Below, one piece after another: positions 46,612 to 59,235 of a DNA stretch of 64,000 nucleotides (position 1 is its first letter; every line of letters starts with the position of its first letter). The notes below the pieces were generated by a model that ran no database searches, had not been told where the DNA came from, and saw nothing but the letters and a program-made list of their open reading frames with translations. Origin of the DNA: Laccaria trichodermophora (lineage: Eukaryota; Basidiomycota; Agaricomycetes; Agaricales; Hydnangiaceae); NCBI GenBank assembly GCA_018417955.1, contig JACTVC010000020.1:248001-312000 (forward strand), read 5' to 3'. Both the position numbers and the translations under genes were made by a program.

Positions 46612-48848
46612 CTGGCCAAAGAGGGAGGGCAACGCACCAAAAATTCAACGAAAGGCGGCCCCAGAGTGAGTGCGTAGACTTGTCGCTACTAGTTGGGCTG
46701 ACGTGGCGTAGAGATCAGATTGGACACAGTTCCTCCGAACGTGCGTGGGAGGTCCGACGCCGTGGTGGAGTTCTTCCAGTGGGTACTGATTTCTTTCATT
46801 AACAAGCATAAAGTAGCTGGAAAGACGACACCTGTAGAAGTCGAAATCATTTAGTAGGACGCCGAGGAGACAGCAATTCGGGTGTCACCTATACCGTCGA
46901 TGCAATTCTTGTAACATCTATTATATTTAAATCTTTAAGCTATAGTAATTTACATAATCATCACTTTAGGGGTGATTCCAAAATCTGATGCAAGATCTGA
47001 TGTTTCAACCGCCGGCAATCTATTAGTAAGTGATCTCATCAACGACGGCATTCGCTTGGTCTATGCTGGTAAGTCCGTTTGCCAATACCTCTTCAGATTT
47101 CTGTTCAACTTTGTCATTACAGACATGATGTGTAACTATATTGCAAGTTGAACTCCTCTCCTCTCACAATCTACGTCTCTGATTCCTATCCGCAGAATGC
47201 CATCATGGGGGGCTAACTTTCCGGCCATCCGATCGAGGTCACTTAGTACTACTGTGATTTCGGAACAATCTACTATGATACCGCCGCTACATAGTAGTGC
47301 ACTGTGCTGAGGGCCATCTCTGAGTCACGACTTCAATATCCGACTCCGAATTTAGTAAGCTCTGAGTCCGATCGGGTATATGTTAGTATCTGGAACAGGG
47401 GCCCATCGTCGATTTGAAAACTGTAGTAATTAGTATGTGCTACTACTACTAATGCATCTTCCACTATAAATTGTGCTGTGTAACTAACCAATGTTGAATG
47501 AATTTTTTTATATGAGTGCTGCAGGCGATAAGCCCTTTTGCTGCTTACCCATGCCGGTCATCGAGTTCCCTTCTGGATTTACCATTCGCAGCATTTCGAT
47601 GTCCTTATGAAAGACATTGATGATCCAACTTAACGTGCCTGGGAACATTGCGTCTGTAGACGAGCCAACTCCACGTTCGGTCCGCACTGGCCGGCTACAA
47701 CCTTCCCGACCACCTCCACCTCGTCATCACTGCCCAAACGGTTGCGCATGCAGAACTCCTCATGCTCCTACAGAATTCCCAGCCAGTCTCTCGAGAAAAA
47801 CTCTAAGGCGGCGCTCTCATCCTGAACACAGTCATATGCACCTCCTGACAGGCCAAAGAATATTCTTTGAAGAGTGCAAGTATTCTGAGACCCCTATGGA
47901 GTGGGAGACAGGGCAGCTTCTTTTTTAAGAGATGGGGGAACGTGGTCCTGGGCAAGGTGCAGTAGCGGAGGACAGTGCGAGTACGCGCCCGCACTTTCAG
48001 AATTATCTGCAAGCAATGAAAGACTCCCTATAAAAATTACATCATATCATAGAACACATAGAGACAACTATAAGATGGGACGAACGGCCAACTAAAGAGA
48101 CTGCAAAACATTCTGGAGGATGTTCCGAAACCCAATTTGCAACAAAAATAAGGTCATTACTATTATTTCGGCCTCCGGCCGGACTGCGCCACCATATTAT
48201 GAGAGGGGTCTATCGAGTAGTGGGATTAGTGTCAACGACAAGCGAGTTCTGACGAGCGCGGAGTAAACAGTTGGCGAATTGGTGTGAGGACCTGGACCAC
48301 GGTCTCGTCTTGAATAGTCGAATGCCAAAGGAATGATCACAGCTACGCGAGATTCTACTGAAGCCCTGGAAAGCCACGAGCGTAGATATCTCTGCTTCCT
48401 CGAAAAGCCGTAGGAATTAGTAACTGAATCTCTCCTGACTGTAGCAGAAGATTCGTTAGCGGATGCGAGAGTCACGAGCTCTCAAGTTAAATCTGTAAGG
48501 AATTGACCTTTATCTCTCACGAGAATTCTTTAGTGAATCTTGCGCGCGAAGAGTCGTGAGTACGATGCTCAAGCGTCAAGGAAGAAAACGAATTGTTGTA
48601 GTGAAAAGTAAGTATTTTTCGTAACGTTTACAGGTAGGAATGATTCGTTGATACGCCGTTGAATGGGAAATAACCTGAGAGGGATACTGACCCCTCACAC
48701 AGACCGCCCCCCCTCTCTTGCAAGCCTATGTTCGGGATCCACGTTCCGCCACCCCCTTGGACACACAGCTCTTCAGAATACTATATGGATCCAAATTATG
48801 GAACATATACACTTAATATGGAATAAAGAGACTCACATCCTAAAGCTC
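46612..48848. other. Long intergenic stretch, AT-rich in part
   Basis: About 2.2 kb with no supported gene. The middle (46.9-47.5 kb) is AT-rich with many stops on all frames. A plus-strand frame at 47617-47928 is Pro/Arg-rich and not protein-like. Confidence 0.45.
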
Positions 48849-50324
48849 CTAATCTTCGCTGCTGTTCCCCTCATTACTGGGCCCAACTTGGGTGAGAAAA
48901 TGGGTATCAGGGGTTGACAAGTCTGGCTCGCCATCGATAGATACCAGGGAATCGAAAATATCTGTGAGTATGCCATCCTGTAAAGTTTTCTCGAATTCTT
49001 TGTAATGCTGGGCCATTGAATTGTTCAGAAGCTCGACATAAACGAAGAGATGGCCCAATGTGGTGGCCTCTGAAGGCAAAGTGTGACTGCCATCGACGTC
49101 AGTTTGAATGTTAAGGAAAATCTGGGCCTCCCAAGGGTCGGGACCACATCTATCATGCCAGCCCTGGAGCTGGAAGTGAAATTCCCCTCTCATCTGAAAG
49201 AAAATTGTGGGATCATGTGATGGAAAAAGATGAATGCTCTTACAATGGCACAGGGGAAGATAATAGAGTGTAAAGGGAAGGCATAGCGTGTCGCTGTTGC
49301 CGAAGCCCCTTGCATTCGGTGCAGTGCCGTCATAATAATGGACCGATGTTTGCTTGGCGGTTGGCTGAAGTTTTCATAGAATGCTTTTGCAGCTATTGCG
49401 AGGTGCGGGGAAGCAAGTTGTCCCTTGTCCAAAGTCGGTGGGCTGTTAGGGTCTTGCGGTAGTGCCACATGCCAGTAAGTGAGCGAGGTCCCGATTATTT
49501 TTAGAATCGCGCGACGTTTGACTGGGCTGCATTGGCCTTCAACCGCGAGGCTGACCAGCTTCCCAGGGATTCCTTGTACCTTGCAGTCGTTGTCAGGAAC
49601 TTGCATGTTTTGAAATTCGCGCTTGCAGACTAAACGGCATCGCATAATACAGTACCTAACAAACGTTGGGATCTAGAGAAAGGGTGATCAACATCACCAT
49701 CAATACTTTGCCTGATGTAGTAGTCACCGACTTACAGCTTTTTGTAGTTGTTGGAAGTACCATCCACGCCTGCCAGCTGTCTCGGCTCCTACTGCCCATG
49801 GGTCGGTGGCTGCCTTTTCATACTCTGTCGCCCCTGGCCAGTTTTTCTGTGCGATTGCGAACGAGTTTATAAAATCTTTCTTGGTGAGTTCATTAGATTG
49901 GAGGTTAATCCATGCTGTGACAGCAATGCCGTTGATATCTCCCGTAGATGGCGATGTTCCTTTCCATAGAAAGTCGGACAGAACGTGGGAGAGGCTTTCG
50001 AACAATGCCAAATCAAAGACACGGGTTGCATGCTCTGTGAAGAGTTTGCGGTTTTCCAGTTCTGTTTTGGTTGATTGAGCCATCGGAGCAAGGGACTTGA
50101 TGTGCAACAGAAGGTCAGCTGGCCTCTGGTAAAGGAATATCTCATCCGACAACTCATAGCGTTGCAGATGGTCCTCAAAACTCCCGGGGGTGCCTGTGGC
50201 GATCTGAAATGCCGCCACATCATGTGAGCAATGGGCATTTGGCCTGGAAAAATCTCACCGTCGATTTGGTAGCTAAGGGTGACGAAGGTGCCCGTGGGCC
50301 CCTGTGCGGACTTCTTGCTTGCAT
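48849..50324 (-). CDS. Unrecognised intact multi-exon gene
   Basis: Exons join in phase from the ATG at 50324: MQARSPHRGPRAPSSPLATK, spliced to IATGTPGSFEDHLQRYELSD near 50203. QLQKA is spliced to IPTFVRYCIMRCRLVCKREF near 49672, and FPCAI to MRGEFHFQLQGWHDRCG near 49193. The stop is at 48849. The product is about 440 residues and ends SNEGNSSED. Segments such as SLTYWHVALPQDPNS and EAQIFLNIQTDVDGSH look like a soluble globular protein. No signal peptide or membrane span. I recognise no family. It is single-copy in this window and sits between the two direct copies of the 3.4 kb block. Confidence 0.6.
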
Positions 50325-50870
50325 TGCTAACGGTGGGTGTTGCTCCTCAACTACTTGGTAGCTTGATCGTGCTCTTTATACTACGAAGTAATAGTTTGTG
50401 TTTCCCGTGTCCGAGATGGGTCTGAGTTATGCAAACAGCTTGAAATCCCATCCACAGTCGGAGATGCTCACCAGGCGAAGCTTGCCACAACTGCATTCAA
50501 CAAGTTGAACCCACTTCAATATGCGATGGCCTGATAACCTTTGCCGGAGCCACAACCCCAAATTCGAGCAACCGAAACTTGTTGGACTCGGAGCTGGTAC
50601 GACCTTGACTCTGGTCACCTGGGCCTCGGAGTCTGCGTCGAAAGGCTCCATGCACAATTGAACAAGTGGCACTTGCCCCTCGGACTCCTGCTATCAGTTT
50701 CCCGATTGATACGAAAACCAATGAGCAACAGAACTACAACAGACTGCGCTGTTCGTTAGCCAAGCAGTCCAACTCCTCCCCCCATAACGTGTCTACCCTC
50801 AACCCTCGGTCCCCCCCCAATCCTCGATGCCTCGGCCTCCCTCTGACCCTGTATCTCCCTCCATCTCCTA
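50325..50870. other. Intergenic up to block copy 2
   Basis: No gene. Immediately before the copy 2 boundary lies a pyrimidine-rich run (CCTCGGTCCCCCCCCAATCC, about 50800-50870). Confidence 0.4.
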
Positions 50871-51990
50871 GTACCCCCAGCTGTTTTTGAAAAGCTTTTT
50901 GCAGTTTGTTGCCGCTGTAATGCTCATATGACAGTGAGGGTGTCACGACATCACCGATGCAATACTGCTGGATAAAGAGTTCTCAAGTAGTGGCTGAATC
51001 AGATATGCCATTAGACATTTTTTCCCTGTTAAATGAATTCCCGAAGTTAAGCAGATTCTCGGTACCACGGAGAACAACGCAACTTCGAGTGACAAGCAGA
51101 GTGAAGTGCCGCGGCCTGAAGACATGAATGTATGACAGTGTTCCGTGCACTGCGTACTGGTCTATGGCGTTATGTAGCTCAAACATCCTGACAATGGAAC
51201 CTTCGTTCAGTGGGTCAGATGGAAACATGCGACATATCATACACGACAAAGATTTCGCTTCAGGGAATAGGTTTCTATCCGCTTGAGGACGCGGACTGCA
51301 GCCACCCGCATGTGAATCGAATCAAAAAACCGAGATCGAAGGTGGTCAAAATCCAGGGCTAATCGAGCTTCTAGAACGGATGCGTCTGTGAGGAGCAAAA
51401 GGTGGGAGTTCATCACTTCACAAGTTGACGTTCAATATCTCCTATTGATACGGCTTCCGCAACTGCCCGTCCATCTCATGTCTGTCTCATTCCTTGACGA
51501 CATGAAGCAACATTAGTGGCTAATGCACTTGCCTCCCATTCGGAGACACGAACGGCGGATTCGCCAATAATTTCGGCGCAATCGGGAGGCACAGATTGGA
51601 ATTCAGAGAACGTTCCCGCAGTTGGAGGAAGCAGGATGCTAGAAGGACAATCGAGACTGGGATGAAAGTAAAATATATGGGTAGTTTCTGTGTTTAATGT
51701 CGATCTTCGCATGAAATCTGTAAATATGGCCGAGTCGTTGGCATCGCCATCGGGGGAATATTGAGCCCATCCCTCCACATCATTGCTACGCGGCAGTAGC
51801 ACCAAAAGTGAACGAGTAGGTGTAATAAGAATTGGTCGGCGACGGCAACCGGGAGTTCGGAAGAGATTGTTGTGGTTGTTCAGACGGTGGAGGTGCAGAT
51901 GTAGATGATTGTTCAGGTGAAGGATTTCGCTTCGGTGATCGTTCCTGGACGGAATTCAACGATGTCAGCCTCGATCAAGTTTTCGTCAGT
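50871..51990 (-). pseudogene. Gene A, copy 2 (nonsense and frameshifts)
   Basis: Same organisation as copy 1. Besides the shared one-base shift, copy 2 has CGA changed to TGA at 51478-51476 (after GMRQT) and one base lost in GACAAAGATTTCGC near 51247. It also has a 9-base loss near 51295. The 3' end runs into unrelated flank, since only the tail of the zinc-knuckle gene was carried along. Confidence 0.6.
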
Positions 51991-52289
51991 TTTTAAAAAG
52001 AAAGAGGGTATGACTTCCTTTCAACTTTGGAATTGATTATCCCCTGCCGTGAAAAGGTGTGCACCCTCGCCTCTAAGAGCACTCAACGATTGCGCAGCGC
52101 CCAGCCCTAACCTCTTCCGTGCGAACCCCGACTCTTCTCAGCCCGTGGTTCGTAGTCGCTAATCCAGGATACGTGGTTGCTGCATCATTTTCGACCATCG
52201 CAATGTTGTATCATGAAGCCCTTGAGTTTTTATAGGCAGTTACCAATTATGCCTTTGCCGTACTAGAGGCCCGAAACTTGTACTTCAAA

Positions 52290-53877
52290 CTAATACACTC
52301 TGTGGTACTTACGGAGACTATGCTCCAGAGTTATGACGTTGTACTTGATAGCATTGTGTTGCTCTTTTGTGAGTGCCTTCAACATGTGTCTATGCTGATC
52401 CACAAATGCCTTTTGAATTGCATTGGGATTGGTGTCCGACGGAATGCCGAGCTCCAAAAGTGCCCCATCCGCTCCCAGTTTCAAGTTTGCTACAAGGAAG
52501 CCCCATTCCTCCACAGACGGCATCGGATATGCACCAGCTTTCACGACTTCTATAAAGCCTTCTGGCGCGCAAAGCTCCATGGCCTGTGCCGCAACCGTTG
52601 TTGCGCTCTGTCCAAACATGGTCAACGTCTTGCATCTAGCCTAAGGTTTACAACCTACTTTGACCATCCTATGGGTAACTTTTTGAGCGGTGTTCCTATA
52701 TGTCTTTGCAGAGGCTGTCACACCAACTAGTGCCCGAGAATGTTGGTGCGTTAATGTGGTGGAATAACACCGAGCACCCTTAATGCCTTTGATACCAGAA
52801 CGCTCAAATTTGATGCCTCCTTTGAGCTTTCCAATGGAGTCCTTCTTAGGAGGTTCATCTGTCATTTCCTCTGGGTTCCCAAACAAGTCGTCCCGCACTG
52901 ACAAAACTTCTTCTTGCTCTTCAGCGGTTAAGTACCATTTGCTGCATTGTTATCAAGTTATCAACAAAGGATATGTACTGCACGCAAGACTCACCCGTTG
53001 ATAACGTACACAAAAGTAGCATCGTCTTTTGGTATTTGTCTCCTATCCTCTCGAAGTGGCCTAGAAAATATCACAGAACGGTCTGCAACTCCAAACAGGC
53101 CTAGAAACTTTGTTAGTACCATTGTCTGTTATCAATTTCTGACTCACCACGATCTGACATCGTATCATCGGGTCCTAAAAGTACATGTAAAGAATTTTCA
53201 AATGCTAACGTCTTTTTCAAGGCACCCTGGGAGGTGTCTTCTATATAAACATAGATTGTCTGCAGGATATGTCTGTTGACAACCAGCGGGAGTTCTTTCA
53301 CGGTGTACAGAAGTGGTAACCGGGCGTCGCGATGAGGGTTGAACTGCAAACGTCCTGCAATTTCGCCATCCTTGACTACGAATTCACCTGGAGGCATAGT
53401 CGTCACGCAGTGTGGGCGGTTGGGTGCGTAACGTAAACGCGTTTTGTCTTCAATTGCGGGGTGTCTCAGACACCTTTCCTTTTTAGGTTTTTGTATGCAA
53501 GTTTTACGGTACGACCGTAAAACTTGCAAAAATACTACGTCAGATGGTTTGACATGACTTTGACCGGGGTCCCAAGTAAAGGAGAAGGGAATCGACGGAG
53601 TTGTGTCAAATGCACATTCTATATACCTCAGTTCTAGATTGTAAACAACTCCAAACGATTGGGACTCGGATAACCCGCGCCTGTCGACAAAATAACGTGT
53701 CTAAACGGAGGATCCATGGTGGCTATCGTGCCGAGAAACATCGGTGACAAGAGAGGTGAGGGGATCATCAACCAACGCAAGGTCCAGTGAATCGGTTGGA
53801 ACGAGAACAATCAACCAGGTCAGGTTAATTGCGACTGAAAATTTGCCGGCAGCGTCCTTCAGCGTCTGTTGCAACAT
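52290..53877 (-). pseudogene. Gene B, copy 2 (nonsense and frameshift)
   Basis: Starts MLQQTLKDAAGKFSVAINLT. Relative to copy 1 the frame is intact through IECAFDTTPSIPFSFTWDP and HVKPSDVVFLQVLRSY. One base is missing earlier, in GGAGTTGTTTAC near 53650, where copy 1 has GGACTTTGTTTAC. A premature TAG at 52643-52641 replaces the CAG of copies 1 and 3 after VKVGCKP. Downstream sequence to LEHSLRKYHRVY is nearly identical to copy 1. Confidence 0.65.
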
Positions 53878-54120
53878 AGTTACAATGAATTTGAAGAATT
53901 GATGAGCCTAGGGCAAGCGCGTTGTGAATGCACAGAACTTCAAAGAAGGTCCTCCAGCGCACCTGTGTTTCCCTTTCCGATATAACGAAATGTGTTGTGA
54001 AGCCGAGTGTGAATGTTCAAAAGATTTGGTGGGTAGCCCAGTTTTTCTCTGATCTGAATCCAGTAGCAAGTCAAAGATTTGACCATATTTTGTGAACCGA
54101 CTCACCGCGTTGTAAAAAAA

Positions 54121-54285
54121 TGTGCCAGAGGTAAGGCGACGCATAGTCGAACCTCAGATTGACCGACGCGAAGTCTAAGTCAAGAACTTTGAACAACCGA
54201 CGCGAAGTCCAAGTCGTGAGGCAAATGACGCGAAGTCTACTTCGCCGTAGAATAACATTAACTCACCCAGGCCCATTTGCACTTC
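54121..54285. repeat. Iterated terminal motif, right end of copy 2
   Basis: Four near-repeats of GACGCGAAGTCYAAGTC in one orientation, preceded by GACGCATAGTCGAACCTC and followed by GACGCGAAGTCTACTTCGCC. The equivalent stretch in copy 1 is 44290-44438. Confidence 0.75.
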
Positions 54286-54896
54286 CCATACGTTACTCAT
54301 GCAATTCGCGATTCTCTCCTGAATCCTTCCGATACGTTAGTTGGCAGAATGACACTCGGGGATCGTTTCCTGGTGAATTCTGCACGTCGGACTGGGAACT
54401 GCTGCCAGTGTTCGGGGACGTAACAGGCCTGGTGTCCATTAACGACGACAAGGGCGATGTGCGGACAGACAGCAGAAATTGCCTAGTAGGCGTCGTGGAG
54501 GATCGGAGTATGTCGGACTTTGGAAAAGGACTCGGAATTGACCACGGTCCGAGTCGGTGTCAAAACACTGACACGTGACTGCCTCATAAAATCTATAAAT
54601 AGGACTCCTCGGTATGATTGCGCAATAAAATTAGTAGTAGAAGCTTTGTCTCGGTATAATTAAGGGGTTTTGTTCTTGATGAAGTCGATGTAGGTTCTCA
54701 TTTTAGGCGCAATTGAGTCCGAGTCCGTAGTACGGTGAATTTCGTATCACGTATTTATTGCCATCTGACTTATAGATTATGCATTCTGAGATATCGTAGT
54801 CCTCCTCCGCTGACTTGTTATGACTTGGTCTTCATCTACCAAGTCGTCAGTATCGGCCATGCCACTGTGGAACAAAAATGACCATATGCATACACT

Positions 54897-57800
54897 TCAA
54901 ACCGCTCGCCTGCGCTTCTTCGAACGAGATGTAGAAACCTCCGAGCCTGGTAAAGTAGTCAGTGGGTCATTCTGGCACATGCTCAGTAGTGCTTACAAGC
55001 CCTCTTGCAGGATGCGACCGGCCTCATATCTTCGTCCGAAACGTCCAGCATTGGCAAGAACTCGACCGGTGGGTTCTTGAGGTTGCGGAAAAAAGATATG
55101 TCTTCGCCTGACAAACCTGAGTACTCAACTGACACCAAAGGTCAGTCAGTCAGGCTTGGTCGCAGCACAGGAGGAGTGAACACGCTCACATTGGTAAGAG
55201 AATTTGAGGGGAGAACGGAGAGCCTTGACTGTGTACGTGTCTGTACGGGGCCAAGCAAAGTTATCTGCTTCCAGCTGCAGGACGGAAGCCCTGAACTCCT
55301 CAGGAAACGCTTCGTAGAAAAGTTCTATTTGCTCCTGAAACTTCGCCACGGTGCAATCCTTTGCCCCACCGATGCCTTCCTCCACCGACATCATCTTGAG
55401 TCTCACAAGACACTGCACTTGTCGGCCTAGATACTTCCACCACAAGTCGCGGGGATCCATTGGGTTTTCATCGCTGTCCAGGAATTCGAATTGAGAAAAG
55501 ACATGCATTAACATTTGCCGACTCGCTTTTCTTGCGGCGATGCACTCTAACCGACGATGAGCAGACATTCCAGGGTGAGCAGGAAGAGGAGAGTCGGTAT
55601 AGTCTTCAGATGTGGTAACCTCGTACGTGGTTTGATCAACCACATTCATCAACTCCATCAAAGCGCAAAGTGATAGAAGGTCTAAGAATCCTTCCCAGGT
55701 CCCAGGATCAGGAACATGAGCCGCTTGACAAGCTAGAAATGCCCCTTAGATTTGTTTACACATACGGGAATATAAATGAAATCATACTTTCTGTGTTCTG
55801 CTTCAGAACAATATTCGAGTGCCAGAAAAACGCTAATCGCTGAAGAAGGACACGGGATGCGGTATGCGTGGTATTGGTGATATGTCCCCCCGATGTGAAT
55901 GCGCGAAACAAAGCAACAACGGTCTCTCTGATGGAACCGCTTGAGTAGAAATGTCCCCCCCTGCAAATTGCATGGCTCGTCGTCACAACCCAATGTGGAG
56001 TATTGGGAGGCATGTATCTGCAAAGAATAAGTGACCTAAATCTTAATCAGGAACTACTGGTTACTCACAATCGTGTTCCTGGAAGTAGATGGATGGCTTC
56101 GACAGCGAAGATATCCTCGTTCGTGCCTTCCATATCATAGTTCTCAACAGAGAACGCTTTTGTTTCAGAAAAAGCATCTACATTCTTCAAAGGGCGAGCT
56201 ACAAACCAAAGCTTCCCTCCAGTCAGAGGTTCCACAAATGTGCCAAACCCATCCGAATCAATGTGCCAGTGGTGCATCGCACCAGTGTTTCCAGCCAAAC
56301 CCCAGCGAACATCTCGAGTCGGGAATAGCGAGCAAAAACTGTTACACCAAGCAGTGTTTTCCATTGCAACCCAAGCCGTTAGATCACTTGAGATGCCATC
56401 ACGGCTGGTATCAGCTGCGCTGAGGGGAAAGTTGAGGGCATTCAATATGTGCCCCTCCCCCGTGGGGTGGCGCGAACTCTCCAGTAGTTGCCTCAACGTG
56501 CCGATTTTCATTCTCGTTGCAAAATTTCCATGGTTGGGTGGGATTGATTGGTCTGAAGAGAAAATTTTCAATGATACAGAGTAAGTTAAGGGGAATAAAT
56601 GGTGATACCCTGGACGTCAACAGGTACATCAAGACCTGCAAGTTGACAAAGGGCCTTCTCGTTAAAAAGAAGACCGGGCAATGGCAACTCAGTCACGACG
56701 ATGATTTTTCTTTTGCGCATCAGATCTTGTTTTTCTTCGTCTCCCATTCTTAAGAATTTCGCATGGCTTTTGATGTAAAAGATGGATTTCTCTGGGTTTG
56801 CGAGGTGGAGGGGTAGACGCGGATGTGCGGAGTGCATGAGTAACGGTGATACTCCTGAAGAAGCGGGTTCATATGACTTCATAACCAGGTTCCAAAGTTT
56901 ATTGAAAATATCCAAATCTTTTTTGCGCTATTCAAACCGTCATATGATGTCCACAGATGAGCATGTAATAGGACACAAACGTGAAAAGAGGGTCGGTAAT
57001 CCCATGAGCGGTTGTCTGCGTATGGGCTGAATAGTGGATATTTCTTCTCGCTTTCGTATCTCTGACGATATTGATGGTCAACCTGCAGTCGACCTGAGAC
57101 AAATACATAACACCTGCCTTTACTGACTCATTCAGCTGCAAGTTGGGCGAAGGTGGACGTGCCTCAACAAGCGGTCACTGATTGATTACAAAGGAACGCC
57201 AATCGACATACCTGCATTCTTTCCATCTCAGCTTCGTCAATGGGCCAATCATGGGTGGACCCAAATCCTTTGACAAAGGTGGGTGTCTTTCGTTTTTTGG
57301 GTTTAACAGACACCCGAGTCGATAAAGTTTGTGAAGTGGTAGGCTGGACAGACCCCGCTGATAAAGTTCGTGTAGTAGTAGGTTCAACAGACCCCGCTGA
57401 TACCGTCGGTTTAGTAATATCTTCTTCATCAGACAGCTCAGACAGCTCGGACAAGTCAAAGGCTCCATCTTGGTAGTCTGTGTTTTGCACGTTGTGGTAG
57501 TTTTGAAAAGCCCCACCTACGTCGGATTCTTTGCCTCCGACGTGTCCATCGGCAGTCCTGACTGAACCGGATTCTCTGCTTCCGAGTTGCACACCGCTGG
57601 TCAGATCGTCTAAATGTGTGTCTTCAGGGGTTTGAGAATCACCGAGCTTGGAAGCCCCGGCTACATTAGATTCTGCGTCTCCAAACTGTCTGCCACTGTC
57701 GAGATTTTCTATAGGCCTGATTTCATGGGTTTGAGGACCACTCATCGCGGAAGCCCCGATTGCACTAGGTGTTGCGTCTCCAAGATGACCTTCACGGGAA

Positions 57801-59235
57801 AGATTGGCGATGGGGGTGCCCTCGTGGGATGGCGAACCATTGATGACGGCAAGTGTGACCATATTACCGTGACTTTGGGCATCATTGAGAGAAGTTATCC
57901 CCGTTAGAGAGGGCGTTGTGGCAGAAGCTTCAAGGGATGTGTAAATGATATCCAAACAAAGCGTTTGGACACTTGCCTAAAATCGAAGTTGGATTCAAGG
58001 TAGGGTCCAAAATTGGCGATTCTTGTGTTGTAATCTTCAATGGCCAAAGATTTGGTATCTCTAAAATATCAATATCGTCAAGTGTTTCAAGATATTTCAT
58101 CTCAATTTTCTGTTCTAACAAAGCGAAAAGTAAATTTATATGGCAGGATTTGAATTGAATTACTTACTTGCTTCAAACCAGCGGCGGTCATGTTCTGGAA
58201 GGTCATCTAACTGATCCCATGGAACCAGCGTAAGGAAAGTGGTCAGCGCCCCATGACCTGTTTCTTGTCCCCGTGCTACACAGAAAATAGCGTCCCAGAG
58301 AAGTTTTTCTATGCTCCGCAAAAGAAGAGGTTGCATATTTCCCAACGCTTTCCACATCTGCTTTCATCAGTTCCCTAAGCTCATCGATTCAGATCATTTC
58401 TCTGCCAAACTCACCAAAAAAATCGAGAATCGTTCGTAGTCGCGACCACATAACTGAACTCCTGTTAAAAGTCCTATGGGAGAGACAAAAGCAGCCAAGT
58501 GAATCGGTAGGTTGAGGCGATGGGGAGGTTTTATCATTTTCTCTAACTCTGTCAGCGATGGTCCTGCTCTAGATGGGGTGCAATGAGTCACATGTGTAGG
58601 ATGAAAAATGACGGGCGGTATGCACTTTGCTTCCCGCAGAAATTCAAACACGTCCTTCTTGTTGTTCGAGTCCGACCATAATCCCTGAAAAGGTGAGATA
58701 GAAAAAAAGAATGCAACTGAATTGTCAGCTACCTTCCACATTGCTCTTATTAGTAACGCAGCCGCTTCTATATTTGTGATCGACGCCAATGCCTTCCCAT
58801 GCTTCAACTTGCCAGAGATGGATTTGAAAAGGCGAGTATCAATATCCCCCTCTGAAGTTTCAGGAACGCCTTGCGCTGCTAGGGCTGCCATGTTGTCTCG
58901 AAAATTCTTCAGAGTTAGAGTCCAATCCTCCATTTTTTCCCAACCCTAATAAAGAGTAGTTAGGGATCACGCATGTCCCAGCGATAACGGAGAGAGCGAC
59001 CAACCAGACCTGGCCCACATCCTAAAACCTCGCGCCGGTTACACCGCAAAATGTCGTACGTTTTCACTCCCTTCTCCTGGATGATCATAAGCTCTAAAAC
59101 CCTGTATACCAAAAAGGTTTGCACGAGGTGCAGTTTTGCGGGGGGATAGCAAGGTTTTGTGATTGGGTCCGTCGTAACCTTTCGTTTTGGCACCTGTATC
59201 TCACCGAGTCGAATGACCCTCCGAAAGGATGTCAT
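54897..59235 (-). CDS. JmjC-like domain protein with basic C-terminal tail
   Basis: A long multi-exon gene. The JmjC/cupin-like core is clear: AMHHWHIDSDGFGTFVEPLT has the HxD iron ligands (near 56263), followed by GGKLWFVARP and the distal His in MPPNTPHWVVTT (near 55998). Upstream are a Ser/Thr-rich acidic linker (57.2-57.9 kb, with DLSELSELSDEED and two SVxPTTxxTLS repeats) and helical exons such as ALASITNIEAAALLIRAMWK. The C-terminus after a last intron is SRSKKRRRAV, a likely nuclear localisation signal. Stop at 54899-54897. The ATG at 58933 could start the protein, but an upstream exon (MTSFRRVIRLGEIQVPKRKV to LGCGPGL) joins in phase, so 59235 is preferred. Stand-alone JmjC-like proteins of this type are common in Agaricomycetes; substrate unknown. 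Confidence 0.65.

Larger units (their letters stand above)
50871..54285. repeat. Duplicated block, copy 2 (direct)
   Basis: Matches 40983-44438 with scattered substitutions and small indels. The left edge (CCAGCTGTTTTTGAAAAGC) corresponds to the last exon of the zinc-knuckle gene of copy 1, without the rest of that gene. The right edge ends in the iterated GACGCGAAGTC motif and GCCCATTTGCACTTC. Both genes inside carry nonsense changes. Confidence 0.9.

Noticed and set aside
47617..47928. Plus-strand frame of about 100 codons
   Set aside because: Pro/Arg-rich composition, no splice partners and no recognisable motif; probably chance.
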